A stretch of 64,000 bases of DNA from an uncultured Chlamydiae bacterium (GCA_937996705.1 CALKUQ010000019.1:1-64000), one strand, 5' to 3'. Shown: positions 27,268 to 36,392, counted from the stretch's first letter. Numbers and translations: made by a program. The notes: generated by a model from the sequence alone, not told the origin.

Positions 27268-27310
27268 CCCCCCCCCTATTTTCAAAATTTGGTGAGAACT
27301 AAGGGGGGGG
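27268..27310. other. C9/G8 homopolymer inverted repeat
   Basis: Nine C residues (27268-27276) and eight G residues (27303-27310) flank a 26-base A/T-rich loop between the convergent giant gene and the CPBP gene. They can pair as a very stable stem. It may act as a bidirectional terminator, although no U-run follows. Long G/C runs are unusual in this A+T-rich sequence and slip easily. Confidence 0.5.
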
Positions 27311-27327
27311 TAGATTCTATGAGGGGC

Positions 27328-28269
27328 CTAGAACTCAAAAGAGTAGGCGAATCTTGTTTTGCCCCCTGCAATTGCAGTTGGCGCTCCAATCGAGTCAATC
27401 AGCATAAGTGTAAAGTCATACCAAGCATGAACGGCAACACTTGCCTGAAGAGAATTGGTCTTCTGTGTGAGCCAACCCATGTAACCGCCCAAGCCTGTGA
27501 TTAGAGGAAGGCTAAATGTGTAGTAGCGCCATCTATCCTCTTTAGGCAAAGTAAAACCATTGGGGATATGGGCTGCGCCAAAAACAACAGAGCTTAGAAT
27601 AAGTGCACTGTTTTTATTCATTTGTTCAGAAAAATAGGATTGTAGATAGCCTCTAAAAAATGCCTCTTCCCCAAGACCAATTGAAAAAGCTTGAAAAGGG
27701 GAAAGATTAATCGAGTATTTAGCAGCTTTTGGTGTCACACTGCATGTAACTGAATTATGGAGTGCGATCGCGCCCCCTGCTAGTGCTAATCCGCCCAAAA
27801 CGCCACCCCAAACTTCGGGTTTTTTAATTACTTTCCAGCGGAATGGTGCAGTAGCCAAGCTTATGAAATTATCATTTGGCATTCTGTAGGAATAGCCACT
27901 TTGGTTATTATTGATTCGGACGTCTCGGTACGAGGCAAAGACACTGTACATCCAAAGGTTTCCGAAAGAGAGGGGGGAGTCTAGTGATCCTGAGATTAGA
28001 GTTCCTCCAATGAGACCAGAAGCTGTAGCGTAATCGTTTAAATAGATATGACCTAACCCTGGGATAAGCATTGTCAGTCCAACAGCTGCGTAGGGGTTTT
28101 TGTATGGTTTTAATAGCACAGGGGGTTGAGTTGGCGCTTGGGGTTGAAGGGGGAGAGCAGGGCTTGTAAATGTTGGCTGATCGCTTAAGGCTACTTCTTC
28201 AATTTTAACATCTTCAGAATCAGCTAGTAGCGCGGATGAGGCTAGAAGAATAGGTAATAGATAGTTCAT
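27328..28269 (-). CDS. CPBP-family intramembrane metalloprotease with extended N-terminus
   Basis: A 313-residue membrane protein. Catalytic motifs of the CPBP (CAAX protease and bacteriocin-processing) family are present: GLGEEAFFRGYLQSYF (Glu201, Glu202, Arg206), FGAAHIPNGF (His234) and a C-terminal VHAWYDF. The N-terminus looks like a signal peptide (MNYLLPILLASSALLA), followed by a Pro/Gln-rich linker (33-57). Next comes a helical hairpin, NPYAAVGLTMLIPGLGHIYL, of the DUF5683 type seen in other exported membrane proteins. Combining this front end with a CPBP core is unusual. GGAG lies five bases before the ATG. It is downstream of dus on the same strand with a 52-base gap, so co-transcription is possible. 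Confidence 0.78.
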   Translation of the reverse strand: MNYLLPILLASSALLADSEDVKIEEVALSDQPTFTSPALPLQPQAPTQPPVLLKPYKNPYAAVGLTMLIPGLGHIYLNDYATASGLIGGTLISGSLDSPLSFGNLWMYSVFASYRDVRINNNQSGYSYRMPNDNFISLATAPFRWKVIKKPEVWGGVLGGLALAGGAIALHNSVTCSVTPKAAKYSINLSPFQAFSIGLGEEAFFRGYLQSYFSEQMNKNSALILSSVVFGAAHIPNGFTLPKEDRWRYYTFSLPLITGLGGYMGWLTQKTNSLQASVAVHAWYDFTLMLIDSIGAPTAIAGGKTRFAYSFEF

Positions 28270-28321
28270 AGAAACTCCGATTAATTTTGTCGGAATATTT
28301 TATGTGTTTATAATCACTAAG

Positions 28322-29347
28322 TCAACAACAATCAGAGGTTTCTTCTTTAACGGACATGGGAATAATTTCGCAATCACCCCACGGATAATTATAAATCAAC
28401 TGACGGATATCTTCGATAGAACTGGATCGATTTATTGCCTCTCGAAGGGCTTTAGCCCCATTGATATTGCGTAGAAACCAGCAGCCAACTCTCCGAATGT
28501 CAAAATGGGCTTTTTCGGGATTTTTATAGGCCACAATGTGCTCTAAGTGTTCAAGAAAAACATCCCGTCCTTCTATGGGCGAGCGAATTTTAGGGGGAGA
28601 TCCTTCAAAATGATCGTAAAGATCCTCAATAAGCCAAGGCTGACCCATTGTCCCTCTAGCTAAAAGGAGAGCATCACAGCCAGTCTCTTTAAACATTCGC
28701 TCTGCATTTTCGCAGTTGATCACATCGCCATTTCCTATCACAAGAATGTTTTTTGCAGCCTCTTTTGCCATTTTGATAAAATCCCAATTGGCAGGACCTC
28801 GATAGCCTTGAGCCCTGGTTCTTCCATGGATGCAAATAGCCTTAGCCCCTGCTGCTTCTGCAATTCTCGTCACTTCAGGAGATACAATGCTGGTAGAGTC
28901 CCAGCCAGCCCTAATTTTTACAGTTACAGGAATTTTTACCGCTGCAACCATATTAGAAATAATTTCACCAATTATATGGGGGTTTTTTAGTAAGCCTGAT
29001 CCGCTCCCGTCTTTAGTTACTTTGTCAACGGGGCAACCACAGTTTAAATCAAGAACATCAAACCCTCGATCTTCTATCATTCGAGCACATTGAGCTGCAA
29101 GTTTTGGATTGGCTCCGCAAAGCTGTGCTCCGATAGGATGGATATGGTCATCTTTGTCAAGTAAAGGATACGTTTTTGGATTGTGGTGAAGAAGAGCTTC
29201 CATTTTGACCATCTCGCAATACATCAGCCCCGGTCTGTATTTATAAAGCATTCTTCTAAAAGGGAGATCGGAACAACCAGCAAGAGGAGCGCAAAAAATA
29301 TTTGAAGGGAGCTCTAAAGATCCTAGAAAAAATGGCCGTTTTAACAT
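28322..29347 (-). CDS. dus: tRNA-dihydrouridine synthase (DusB-like)
   Basis: A flavoenzyme of about 341 residues reducing uridine to dihydrouridine in tRNA D-loops. The N-terminal TIM-barrel signature FCAPLAGCSDLPFRRM, the catalytic-cysteine motif DLNCGCPVDKV (Cys105), the FMN-phosphate region (ICIHGRTRAQGY, VIGNGDV) and ALLLARGTMGQPWL are all as in the DUS family. The start at 29347 (MLKRPFFL) is favoured because GGAGG lies four bases upstream; it overlaps the end of the preceding ABC-F gene by seven bases, indicating coupling. The C-terminal helical RNA-binding domain is present. Confidence 0.93.
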   Translation of the reverse strand: MLKRPFFLGSLELPSNIFCAPLAGCSDLPFRRMLYKYRPGLMYCEMVKMEALLHHNPKTYPLLDKDDHIHPIGAQLCGANPKLAAQCARMIEDRGFDVLDLNCGCPVDKVTKDGSGSGLLKNPHIIGEIISNMVAAVKIPVTVKIRAGWDSTSIVSPEVTRIAEAAGAKAICIHGRTRAQGYRGPANWDFIKMAKEAAKNILVIGNGDVINCENAERMFKETGCDALLLARGTMGQPWLIEDLYDHFEGSPPKIRSPIEGRDVFLEHLEHIVAYKNPEKAHFDIRRVGCWFLRNINGAKALREAINRSSSIEDIRQLIYNYPWGDCEIIPMSVKEETSDCC

Positions 29348-31080
29348 GATTCCTCCCATTGAATGTATAGATGTTCAATTTTTGTCTCTGCTAGCTCGAT
29401 AGCCTTGCAGATTTCGCTTAATGCATCAGGGCTATTTGCAATTGTGGTGTCTTGGAGCTTAACATTAAGGGCTTTGATCTCCTCTTCTAATCTTAAAATT
29501 TTAGATTCGTAGTTAATTGTTGAGCTTTTGATCTTTTTTGAGGAGGACTTGTTTTTTATAACAGGAGCAGGGGGGGCTTTTGAAGCTTCCCATTGCGCAT
29601 AAGTTGAGTAAAGAGTTGTATTAGAAGTGTCGCCAAGCGCTAGAAAAAGATTACAAATCCGGTCCAGCATACACCTGTCGTGTGTGATTAAAACAACAGC
29701 ACCGGGAAAATCAATCAAACTTGTTTCTAAAGTTTCAAGTGTTTGAATATCAAGGTCGTTTGTCGGTTCATCTAGCAGAAGAACGTCTGCTGGTTGTAGC
29801 ATTAAGTGGGCAATAGCGATTCTAGCTCTCTCTCCTCCCGACAAAGTTTTTAGGGGGAGATCGAGTAAGTCAGGGGAGAATAAAAAGCGTTTACACCAGC
29901 CGTTTACGTGGATCGGTTTTCCGTGAAATGTTACAAAATCACCTGTCGGCGAGAGGGCATTTCTTAATGTCGTATCATCGGGAAGACTTGTTCTATGTTG
30001 GTCGAAATAGACAACTTTGAGATCTTCGGCCCTCTTAATGGTCCCCAGGGAAATCGAAAGCTCATCAGCAAGAATCCGAAGCAGGGTCGTTTTTCCTGAG
30101 CCGTTAGGTCCCATCAGTCCGATCCTTGTTCCTGGTGACAGGGTAAAATCAAGCCCTTTGAAAAGAACTCTATCTCCCATTTCTGCCGCTATATTTTTTG
30201 CCACTAAAAGTTTTCTTGTAGACCTTTCACTTCCTACAAAATGGATTCCAGCTGTGTTTTGTTGATTTCGTCTTTTGACATCGGAGAGATGGTCTAGAAG
30301 CTCATTTGCCTCTTCGATTCGGGCTTGTGATTTTGTTGTTCTGGCTTTTACATTCGATCTGAGCCACTCTTCCTCACGTCTTGCTTTCGAGGCAATCGAT
30401 CTCTCCTGTTGAAGCTGGCCTGCAATAAATTCTTCCTTGAGCTCTAAAAATTGAGAATAAGATCCGTTTACAGAAAAAAGACCATTGGGATAAGTTTTGT
30501 CAATTTCAATGATTCGATTTGTGGCATGTTGTAAAAAATATCGATCGTGGCTGACTAGGAGGTAAGTGGGGGCTTCTGTTTTTAAAAATTTTTCTAACCA
30601 CACAATCCCTTCCAGATCCAAATGGTTAGTCGGCTCATCTAGAAAGAGAAGATCGGGGGAGGCTACCATCTCCATAGCAAGTCTAAGTCTTTTTTTCCAC
30701 CCTCCAGAGAGCTTTGCTGCAGAAGGCTCATTCCCGGTAAATCCTAGCTTGCTTAACCAGGTCTCTCCAATTCTTTCTTTTTCATAGTCTGGGGTATTCG
30801 TATCATTTTTTTGAGACTCAACCAGTACCTCTAAAGGGGAAATATCCCCAAATTCACAACTTTGGGGCAAATACCCTATTTTTAGACCCCTTCTCGGGCT
30901 GACAGTCCCACTGTCAGGCCTTTCAAGCCCCATAAGAATTTTTAATAATGTCGATTTTCCCGAGCCATTTTGCCCGATCAATCCGATGCGTTCTTTTTCG
31001 AAAACGCTAATAGTCAATCCTTTAAACAACTCTTTTGAGCCGAAGGATTTAGAGAGTGATTCACCAGTTAATAAGATCAT
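29341..31080 (-). CDS. uup: ABC-F ATPase, Uup-like
   Basis: A 579-residue soluble protein of two fused ABC ATPase domains with no membrane part. Domain 1 has IGQNGSGKST (about 35-44), LSGGWKKRL and LLFLDEPTNHLDLEG. Domain 2 has MGPNGSGKTT, LSGGERARIA and VLLLDEPTNDLD. The P-site linker between them is charged and helical, and the tail (about 505-579) is a coiled coil (ESKILRLEEEIKALNVKLQD), which points to the Uup branch rather than EttA. ABC-F proteins act on the ribosome; Uup is linked to ribosome function and to precise transposon excision in E. coli. Overlaps dus. Confidence 0.9.
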   Translation of the reverse strand: MILLTGESLSKSFGSKELFKGLTISVFEKERIGLIGQNGSGKSTLLKILMGLERPDSGTVSPRRGLKIGYLPQSCEFGDISPLEVLVESQKNDTNTPDYEKERIGETWLSKLGFTGNEPSAAKLSGGWKKRLRLAMEMVASPDLLFLDEPTNHLDLEGIVWLEKFLKTEAPTYLLVSHDRYFLQHATNRIIEIDKTYPNGLFSVNGSYSQFLELKEEFIAGQLQQERSIASKARREEEWLRSNVKARTTKSQARIEEANELLDHLSDVKRRNQQNTAGIHFVGSERSTRKLLVAKNIAAEMGDRVLFKGLDFTLSPGTRIGLMGPNGSGKTTLLRILADELSISLGTIKRAEDLKVVYFDQHRTSLPDDTTLRNALSPTGDFVTFHGKPIHVNGWCKRFLFSPDLLDLPLKTLSGGERARIAIAHLMLQPADVLLLDEPTNDLDIQTLETLETSLIDFPGAVVLITHDRCMLDRICNLFLALGDTSNTTLYSTYAQWEASKAPPAPVIKNKSSSKKIKSSTINYESKILRLEEEIKALNVKLQDTTIANSPDALSEICKAIELAETKIEHLYIQWEESC

Positions 31081-31210
31081 GGGCTATATTGTAGTCTAAA
31101 TTCACATATTCCTCGCATAAAAATTCTCCAAATTCGTATGATTGTTGCCGCAAAGAGAAATGGACTTCTATCAAGAGGCTCTTTTCCAAAAAATTATTAA
31201 TGAGGTTAAC

Positions 31211-31453
31211 ATGACTAATGAAAGAGACGAAGAAATTGAAATCAACGAAGCATTTCTATCAGATTTAGAAGTTCTTTTAGACAAACACGAAGATATGGAT
31301 TCTGTAGAAGTTGTTGTGCAACTTTTATCAATGGCCTATTCTATCATGCACGAAACTGCCCCATCACTTGAAGAAGGGCACGAATTCATGCACCAAATGC
31401 TTGAAAAAATGTACGAAGCTGAAAGTGGCGAAGTCCTTTCAAGCGAAGACTAA
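31211..31453 (+). CDS. small acidic unknown protein
   Basis: Not recognised; 80 residues, very acidic and predicted all-helical (EEIEINEAFLSDLEVLLDKH, then SVEVVVQLLSMAYSIMHE). ATG 31211 is preferred since GAGG sits five bases before it; ATG 31160 would add 17 residues with only a weak site. The size and charge suggest a partner or chaperone-like protein, but nothing else supports that. It is divergent from the uup-dus unit and ends in a hairpin terminator. Confidence 0.6.
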   Translation: MTNERDEEIEINEAFLSDLEVLLDKHEDMDSVEVVVQLLSMAYSIMHETAPSLEEGHEFMHQMLEKMYEAESGEVLSSED

Positions 31454-31463
31454 TCAAATTCTT

Positions 31464-31503
31464 TTCGGATATCCCTTTAAAGGGGATGTCCGAAACGTTC
31501 TTA
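31464..31503 (+). terminator. terminator-like hairpin after the small acidic gene
   Basis: A long imperfect inverted repeat centred on TTTAAA spans 31464-31494 (TTCGGATATCCC with GGGGATGTCCGAA), ten bases after the stop codon. The sequence after it is T-containing but has no strong run. Confidence 0.55.
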
Positions 31504-31648
31504 TCTAATTTCCCAATCAATTCTAAGTATATACTCATTCCAGTTGAAACACCCTCTTTTTCTTTACAAAATCTTTTTATTTCAATTCCGCTTCATCAGG
31601 CCTGGTTTCAAACAGAGCCTTCTTCAGCGGACGGCTTCGCCTAATTGA

Positions 31649-31702
31649 ACTAAAACGATTTTGCTGCGAAAAATCCGGGTCTTTCAACTGTCATGAGTAT
31701 AT
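31649..31702. repeat. 54-bp exact direct repeat, copy 2 (copy 1 at 1-54)
   Basis: Identical to the first 54 bases of the window. It lies in a 275-base gene-free gap between the small acidic gene and the convergent permease gene. The 120 bases to its left contain no recognised feature. The copy may extend to the left, which cannot be checked because copy 1 is at the window edge. Confidence 0.85.
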
Positions 31703-31728
31703 TAAAGTTTCTGTTTAAAATAGGAGAA

Positions 31729-33111
31729 TTATTTTGAGTTCGATACTTTTTTATAGAGAAAGAAAAGTCCAATCGGTGCGATGACAACAAGGTTGCCTAA
31801 ACCGATCAACAGCGCGTAATCTGTTTTTGATTTGAATGCTAGTGCATCTGGGGGGAAAAATCCAATAATGATCGTCAATAGACAACCCATAAGGCCCAAC
31901 AGAGCAGTGGCCCACATGCCGAAGGTGCCTCCAGGAATTTTAAAAACTTTTGGTCGATCAATGTATTTATGGTGAAGGAAAATAGCTGATAAGAACATCA
32001 AAATGTACATGATCATATAAAGACCCGTACTTAGGGCTGTTAAAAACCAATAAAAGGCGTTTACACTTGGCACAAAGAGATAGGCAGAGCAAGCAGCACT
32101 TACAAGAATTGCCTGAATGATTAGGATGTTTGCAGGAGCTCCATGCCTATTTTTTTTAGCAAAAAATGGGGGAAGGTAGCCAAACTCGGCTGCGTGTAAA
32201 AACCCTTTTGCAGGGGAAAGGAGCCAGTTTATGATGCTGCCGAATGTCCCTATAATGATCAAAAGGGTAATAATTGGCATGCACCAAGATAGGTTGAATG
32301 CATGGAAGAAGAGGGAAAAGACCTCCATGACCCCTGAAATAAGGCTGATCTCTTTTTCTGGGATAACTACTGCGATTGCAAGGGAGCCAAAAAGCATTGT
32401 TAAAAGGATGAAAATGCTAGCAATCAAGATTGCTTTAGGAAAGTTTTTTTGGGGGTTTTCAATTTCTGTGATATGAACTCCAGCAAGTTCCATCCCCAAA
32501 AACGCTGCCATAATTGAAATTAGAGATATCCAGGTTGAAGCAGTTGAAAAGGTTGGAAGAATTGCCTTTGCAGTAAAATCAATTTGAATAGGGTGTCCTG
32601 TAGAGACCCAAATTACTCCAAGAGTAATGAGTAAAAGCATCGGAAAAATCGTTCCGAGTGTTCCGCAAATTTCATTCACTTTTGCGGAAGTTTTTAGACC
32701 GAAAAGGTTTACAATTGTGAGAGACCAGAATAGCAGGATCACAGTGGTGAGTACATAAACAGGCGAGGAGACTAAGCTTGGACTGATTAGATAGGCAATA
32801 GTCCCTGCAATAAAAGAGAGAATAGAGGGGTACCAGACAATTGTATTCGACCACTGAATCCAAAGAGCTACCATGGCCATTTTTTCTCCAAAGGCCTTAT
32901 TTACCCAGTAGTAAACTCCCCCTTTTTCCGGAAATGTTGCAGAGAGCTCTGCAGCTACAAGGGCTGTAGGGATCAAAAATATAGCGGCAGCAAAAATGAA
33001 AAAGAAGATGACAGAGCTACCAAATAATGCCGAAGAGGGTAAATTTCGTATGCTATCAATAGTAGCAATAATCATAACGATCAAAGAGAGTAATGGGATC
33101 TTTTTCGACAT
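31729..33111 (-). CDS. APC-family amino acid transporter, GadC/XasA/YjeM-like
   Basis: A 460-residue inner-membrane protein with about twelve helices, starting MSKKIPLLSLIVMIIATI. The segment FPEKGGVYYWVNKAFGEKMA after helix 2, the WIQWSNTIVWYP helix and MAAFLGMELAGVHITEIENP fit the glutamate:GABA-antiporter (GGA) branch of APC transporters. Chlamydia has a homologous XasA-type transporter. Proteins of this branch often exchange an external amino acid for an internal one or its decarboxylation product; the substrate here is unknown. It is only distantly related to the permease at 2095-3468. Confidence 0.87.
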   Translation of the reverse strand: MSKKIPLLSLIVMIIATIDSIRNLPSSALFGSSVIFFFIFAAAIFLIPTALVAAELSATFPEKGGVYYWVNKAFGEKMAMVALWIQWSNTIVWYPSILSFIAGTIAYLISPSLVSSPVYVLTTVILLFWSLTIVNLFGLKTSAKVNEICGTLGTIFPMLLLITLGVIWVSTGHPIQIDFTAKAILPTFSTASTWISLISIMAAFLGMELAGVHITEIENPQKNFPKAILIASIFILLTMLFGSLAIAVVIPEKEISLISGVMEVFSLFFHAFNLSWCMPIITLLIIIGTFGSIINWLLSPAKGFLHAAEFGYLPPFFAKKNRHGAPANILIIQAILVSAACSAYLFVPSVNAFYWFLTALSTGLYMIMYILMFLSAIFLHHKYIDRPKVFKIPGGTFGMWATALLGLMGCLLTIIIGFFPPDALAFKSKTDYALLIGLGNLVVIAPIGLFFLYKKVSNSK

Positions 33112-33202
33112 GGAGATATTTTAGCCCATCTCTGATTTATATTGAAGAAAAAGCTTTTATTTGTTAATTTTGTATAAATTTTTTGAGAAAGGTGAGCTTT
33201 TT

Positions 33203-33658
33203 ATGATAGCGTTTGTCTCAGTTTCTCCTCAAACAAGACTCCAGTTTCAAGCATTCAAAGAGGTTTTTGCACTGAAGGGGAGGGAGGGTTTTTTTCCCGA
33301 TACTTCAGGTGAAGATGTCGAAAGTGTGGTGAAAGTATGTGACACAGCTCATATAATTTTTATCGAATTAGGAAGTCAATTTTCTGGCCATTTTGTTAGA
33401 GCAATAGATGAGTCTAAAAGAGTCATTTTATACTATAATCATCCAAAAAACCCTATATATGTTCAATTTGCGATTTCTAACGTTAAAAACAAAGAAATTG
33501 CTTTTGCAAGTAGAGAATCTGTCTTAAAAGAAATTGGAGAGATAGAAGAACTTGAGAAGTTTAAACAAATTGACCTGGAATATCATCCAGAAGAATCAGT
33601 AAGCGCGGATCTTCCTTGGGTAAGAGCTCTGATTTCATTTATTGAAGGGGTTAAGTGA
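33203..33658 (+). CDS. unknown protein, 151 residues
   Basis: Not recognised. The start at 33203 is taken because GGTGAG lies seven bases upstream; the frame is open from 33161. The sequence alternates strand and helix (MIAFVSVSPQTRLQFQAFKE, CDTAHIIFIELGSQFSGHFV, SKRVILYYNHPKNPIYVQFA), suggesting a small Rossmann-like fold, vaguely like nucleoside deoxyribosyltransferases, but their catalytic pattern is not evident. Its last 24 bases overlap the end of the convergent AsmA-like gene. Confidence 0.6.
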   Translation: MIAFVSVSPQTRLQFQAFKEVFALKGREGFFPDTSGEDVESVVKVCDTAHIIFIELGSQFSGHFVRAIDESKRVILYYNHPKNPIYVQFAISNVKNKEIAFASRESVLKEIGEIEELEKFKQIDLEYHPEESVSADLPWVRALISFIEGVK

Positions 33659-34315
33659 CTTAATCCCATCCCAAGTTGTGTCAACGGGAGCGTTTAGGAG
33701 ATCTTGCCCCATTTTAAGAGGAATATTAATCATATTTTTAATATTGAAAATAAGCTGAGTAAGGATTGCTTGGGTAAGGCGTCTTGTTAGTTCGCCCCCT
33801 TTTGTTTTGATGTTTGTGAGAGTTAGGGTTGGGATGGTTTGAGATTTAAGTTTGCCGTCTTTTCCAATGATCGTTATTTTTAAATTTCTAAAGGTAAGCT
33901 CTCTAATTACAGCATAAGAATTTGAATCGCCCTCTTCTGAAGAGTCAAGTTGATTCATAAGAGCTTCCCAGTTGGTTACATTGTTTAAGTATTCAACCGA
34001 GAGAGTTATATTCCTAATTTCGATTGTATCAATATAGATCACTTCTTTTAAGTAGTTTTGATAATCTGCTTGAATCTCTAGGGTATCGAGTTGTAAAGCG
34101 TAGGGGGATGAGTAGGCTTCGGGATTTCTAATGCTAATAGCCTCAGCCTTAATTTGATTCATAGGGGAGAATGTGAGATCTTCTACTACGACTTTGGTTT
34201 TAAATTTATCAGTAAGCATGTAAGAAAGAATAAGTTCCATTTTTGCAAAAGCAACAATAGCAATTAGAAAAACAAGAACTAGGAGAACGGAAAGGATCCC
34301 TAACAATCTTTTCAT
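33635..34315 (-). CDS. AsmA-like single-pass membrane protein
   Basis: The start at 34315 (MKRLLGIL) is preferred over the frame's first codon at 34351, which lies inside the groEL terminator hairpin. The 226-residue protein has an N-terminal membrane anchor (LLGILSVLLVLVFLIAIVAF) and a strand-rich periplasmic region. The stretches VVVEDLTFSPMNQIKAEAIS, IRNPEAYSSPYALQLDTLEI and IYIDTIEIRNITLSVEY are typical of AsmA/DUF748-type proteins now thought to move lipids between the membranes. It is much shorter than true AsmA, so it may be a reduced version. It follows groEL on the same strand, separated by a strong terminator. Confidence 0.6.
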   Translation of the reverse strand: MKRLLGILSVLLVLVFLIAIVAFAKMELILSYMLTDKFKTKVVVEDLTFSPMNQIKAEAISIRNPEAYSSPYALQLDTLEIQADYQNYLKEVIYIDTIEIRNITLSVEYLNNVTNWEALMNQLDSSEEGDSNSYAVIRELTFRNLKITIIGKDGKLKSQTIPTLTLTNIKTKGGELTRRLTQAILTQLIFNIKNMINIPLKMGQDLLNAPVDTTWDGIKSLNPFNK

Positions 34316-34330
34316 ACGAGTAGAGATAAA

Positions 34331-34371
34331 CAAAAAAAAATAGGCGTGCAAGAAAAATCGTGCACGCCTAT
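34331..34371 (-). terminator. strong rho-independent terminator of groES-groEL
   Basis: A perfect 11-bp stem (34340-34350 and 34361-34371, containing AGGCGTGCA) with a ten-base loop, followed on the minus strand by a run of nine T. It begins 13 bases after the groEL stop codon. Confidence 0.9.
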
Positions 34372-34384
34372 GAATGACTTACTT

Positions 34385-36019
34385 TTAGTAGTCCATTCCT
34401 GCATGAGCAGGAGCTTGAGGTGCATTTTCTTTTGGCTGTGGCAATTCGGTAATAACTGCCTCAGTTGTAAGAAGAAGACCTGCAACAGAAGATGCGTTTT
34501 GGAGGGCCAAACGGACAACTTTTGTTGGGTCAATGATACCTGCGTCTAGCATGTTGACATATTCATTTGTTAGAGCATTCCAACCAAATGAATCATCTCC
34601 TGCTAAAACTTTATGGAATACAACAGAAGCTTCTTCTCCAGCATTCACTGCAATTTGACGAATAGGTGCTTCTAAAGCTCTTTTTACAATAGCAGCTCCT
34701 GCTTTTTCGTCTTCAATAGTTAGGCTCTTAATTAAGCTTTCTAGAGCGCTAATGCAATGAATTAGAGCAGATCCTCCGCCTGGAAGAATTCCTTCTTCAA
34801 CAGCTGCTTTTGTAGCATGAAGTGCATCATCTACCCGATCTTTTTTCTCTTTCATAGCAACTTCTGTAGCTGCGCCTACGTTAATTACCGCTACGCCGCC
34901 AGAAAGTTTAGCAAGTCTCTCTTGAAGTTTTTCTTTGTCATAATCTGAAGTTGTAGCTTCGATCTGCTTTTTGATTTGCTCTCTTCTTGAAGCAATTGCT
35001 TCAGGTTTGCCAGCACCATTGATAATGGTTGTATCATCTTTTTTGGTAATGATTTTTTTGGCAGATCCCAATGATTCGAGAGTTACATTTTCAAGTTTAT
35101 GACCTGTCTCTTCGCTGATAACTTCGCCACCTGTGAGAGTTGCGATATCTTGAAGAATTTCTTTTCTTCTGTCACCAAAGCCTGGAGCTTTCACAGCGCA
35201 TACTTTTAAACCAGCTCTGATGCGGTTTACAACAAGAGTTGCTAAAGCTTCGCCATCAATGTCTTCTGCAATAATCAAAAGACCTTTTCCTGTCTCAACA
35301 ACAGTTTTTAAAATTGGAAGAAGTTCTTTCATAGAGGAGATTTTTTTGTCGCAAATGAGGACAAAAGAATCTTCCAGGACAGCTTCTTGCTTATCAGCAT
35401 CTGTCATGAAGTAAGGATTGATGTAGCCTCTGTCAAAGTTCATTCCTTCAACAATTTCTAGCTCTGTCTCAAGAGTTTTTCCCTCTTCTACAGTAACAAC
35501 ACCATCTTTTCCTACTTTGTCCATAGCTTTAGCTATCAAGCTACCAATCTCTTCATCGTTATTGGCTGACACTGTGGCAATTTGTGCAATTTCTTTTGTA
35601 CTTTTAATAGGCGTGCTTTTTCTTTTGAGCTCTTGTACCACTTTTTCAACAGCTTTAGTAATCCCTTTATTTACAAGAATAGGATTTGCCCCTGCTGATA
35701 AGTGTTTAAGTCCTTCTAGAAAAATTGCTTCAGCAAGAACAGTTGCGGTGGTTGTTCCATCTCCTGCTTTATCAGCAGTTTTGCTTGCAACTTCTTTAAC
35801 AACTTGAGCTCCAATATTTTCATATTTATCCTCAAGTTCAATGTCTTTTGCAACAGTCACGCCGTCTTTTGTGATTTGAGGAGAGCCGTAGGATCTGTCG
35901 ATCACAACATTTCGTCCTTTAGGACCGAGTGTTACTTTTACAGCGGCTGCAAGTTTTTGCACCCCTTTTTGAATTCTTTTACGGGCATCTTCTTCGAATT
36001 TTATGTCTTTTGGTGCCAT
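34385..36019 (-). CDS. groEL: chaperonin GroEL (60 kDa)
   Basis: A 544-residue chaperonin subunit forming tetradecameric rings that fold proteins with GroES and ATP. The N-terminus (KDIKFEEDARKRIQKGVQKL), ATP-binding loop GDGTTTATVLAEAI, the VVTVEEGKT segment, and EEGILPGGGSALIH are all canonical. The C-terminus ends in HAGMDY instead of a GGM repeat tail, as I recall for chlamydial GroEL1. It lies 28 bases after groES in one operon with a promoter and a CIRCE-like operator upstream. Confidence 0.98.
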   Translation of the reverse strand: MAPKDIKFEEDARKRIQKGVQKLAAAVKVTLGPKGRNVVIDRSYGSPQITKDGVTVAKDIELEDKYENIGAQVVKEVASKTADKAGDGTTTATVLAEAIFLEGLKHLSAGANPILVNKGITKAVEKVVQELKRKSTPIKSTKEIAQIATVSANNDEEIGSLIAKAMDKVGKDGVVTVEEGKTLETELEIVEGMNFDRGYINPYFMTDADKQEAVLEDSFVLICDKKISSMKELLPILKTVVETGKGLLIIAEDIDGEALATLVVNRIRAGLKVCAVKAPGFGDRRKEILQDIATLTGGEVISEETGHKLENVTLESLGSAKKIITKKDDTTIINGAGKPEAIASRREQIKKQIEATTSDYDKEKLQERLAKLSGGVAVINVGAATEVAMKEKKDRVDDALHATKAAVEEGILPGGGSALIHCISALESLIKSLTIEDEKAGAAIVKRALEAPIRQIAVNAGEEASVVFHKVLAGDDSFGWNALTNEYVNMLDAGIIDPTKVVRLALQNASSVAGLLLTTEAVITELPQPKENAPQAPAHAGMDY

Positions 36020-36047
36020 AGGTTATAATCTCCTAATAGTTAAATTT

Positions 36048-36356
36048 TTATTCAACGATCGCAATAATATCATCTGATTTTACAATTACAAAATCATCTT
36101 CGTCTTCGATTTTTACTTCGCTACCTGCGAATTTATCCCACATGATTTTATCGCCAGCTTTTACAGAAATTTCTATCCGTCTGCCATCTTTGTCAGTTTT
36201 TCCTGGGCCGATAGCTATAACTACTCCCATTTCTTGCTTTTCTCTGTTAGTGTCGGGTAATATAATGCCCCCGGTTGTTCTTTCCTCATGTTTGGCACGT
36301 TTTACTAAAACGCGGTCAGCGAGGGGACGGAGTTTTACTTTCGTATGTGTTGTCAT
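36048..36356 (-). CDS. groES: co-chaperonin GroES (10 kDa)
   Basis: A 102-residue co-chaperonin that caps GroEL. Characteristic elements: KLRPLADRVLVKR at the N-terminus, the mobile loop EERTTGGIILPDT that contacts GroEL, and DEDDFVIVKSDDIIAIVE at the end. First gene of the heat-shock operon; AAGGAG lies just before the ATG. Length is the usual about 100. Confidence 0.98.
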   Translation of the reverse strand: MTTHTKVKLRPLADRVLVKRAKHEERTTGGIILPDTNREKQEMGVVIAIGPGKTDKDGRRIEISVKAGDKIMWDKFAGSEVKIEDEDDFVIVKSDDIIAIVE

Positions 36357-36392
36357 GATTTCTTCTCCTTGTTAGGTTATTTTTTAGATGTT

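Noticed and set aside
31501..31648. Search for a small RNA or gene in the gap left of the second 54-bp repeat
   Set aside because: No open frame, hairpin with U-run or promoter pair was convincing.
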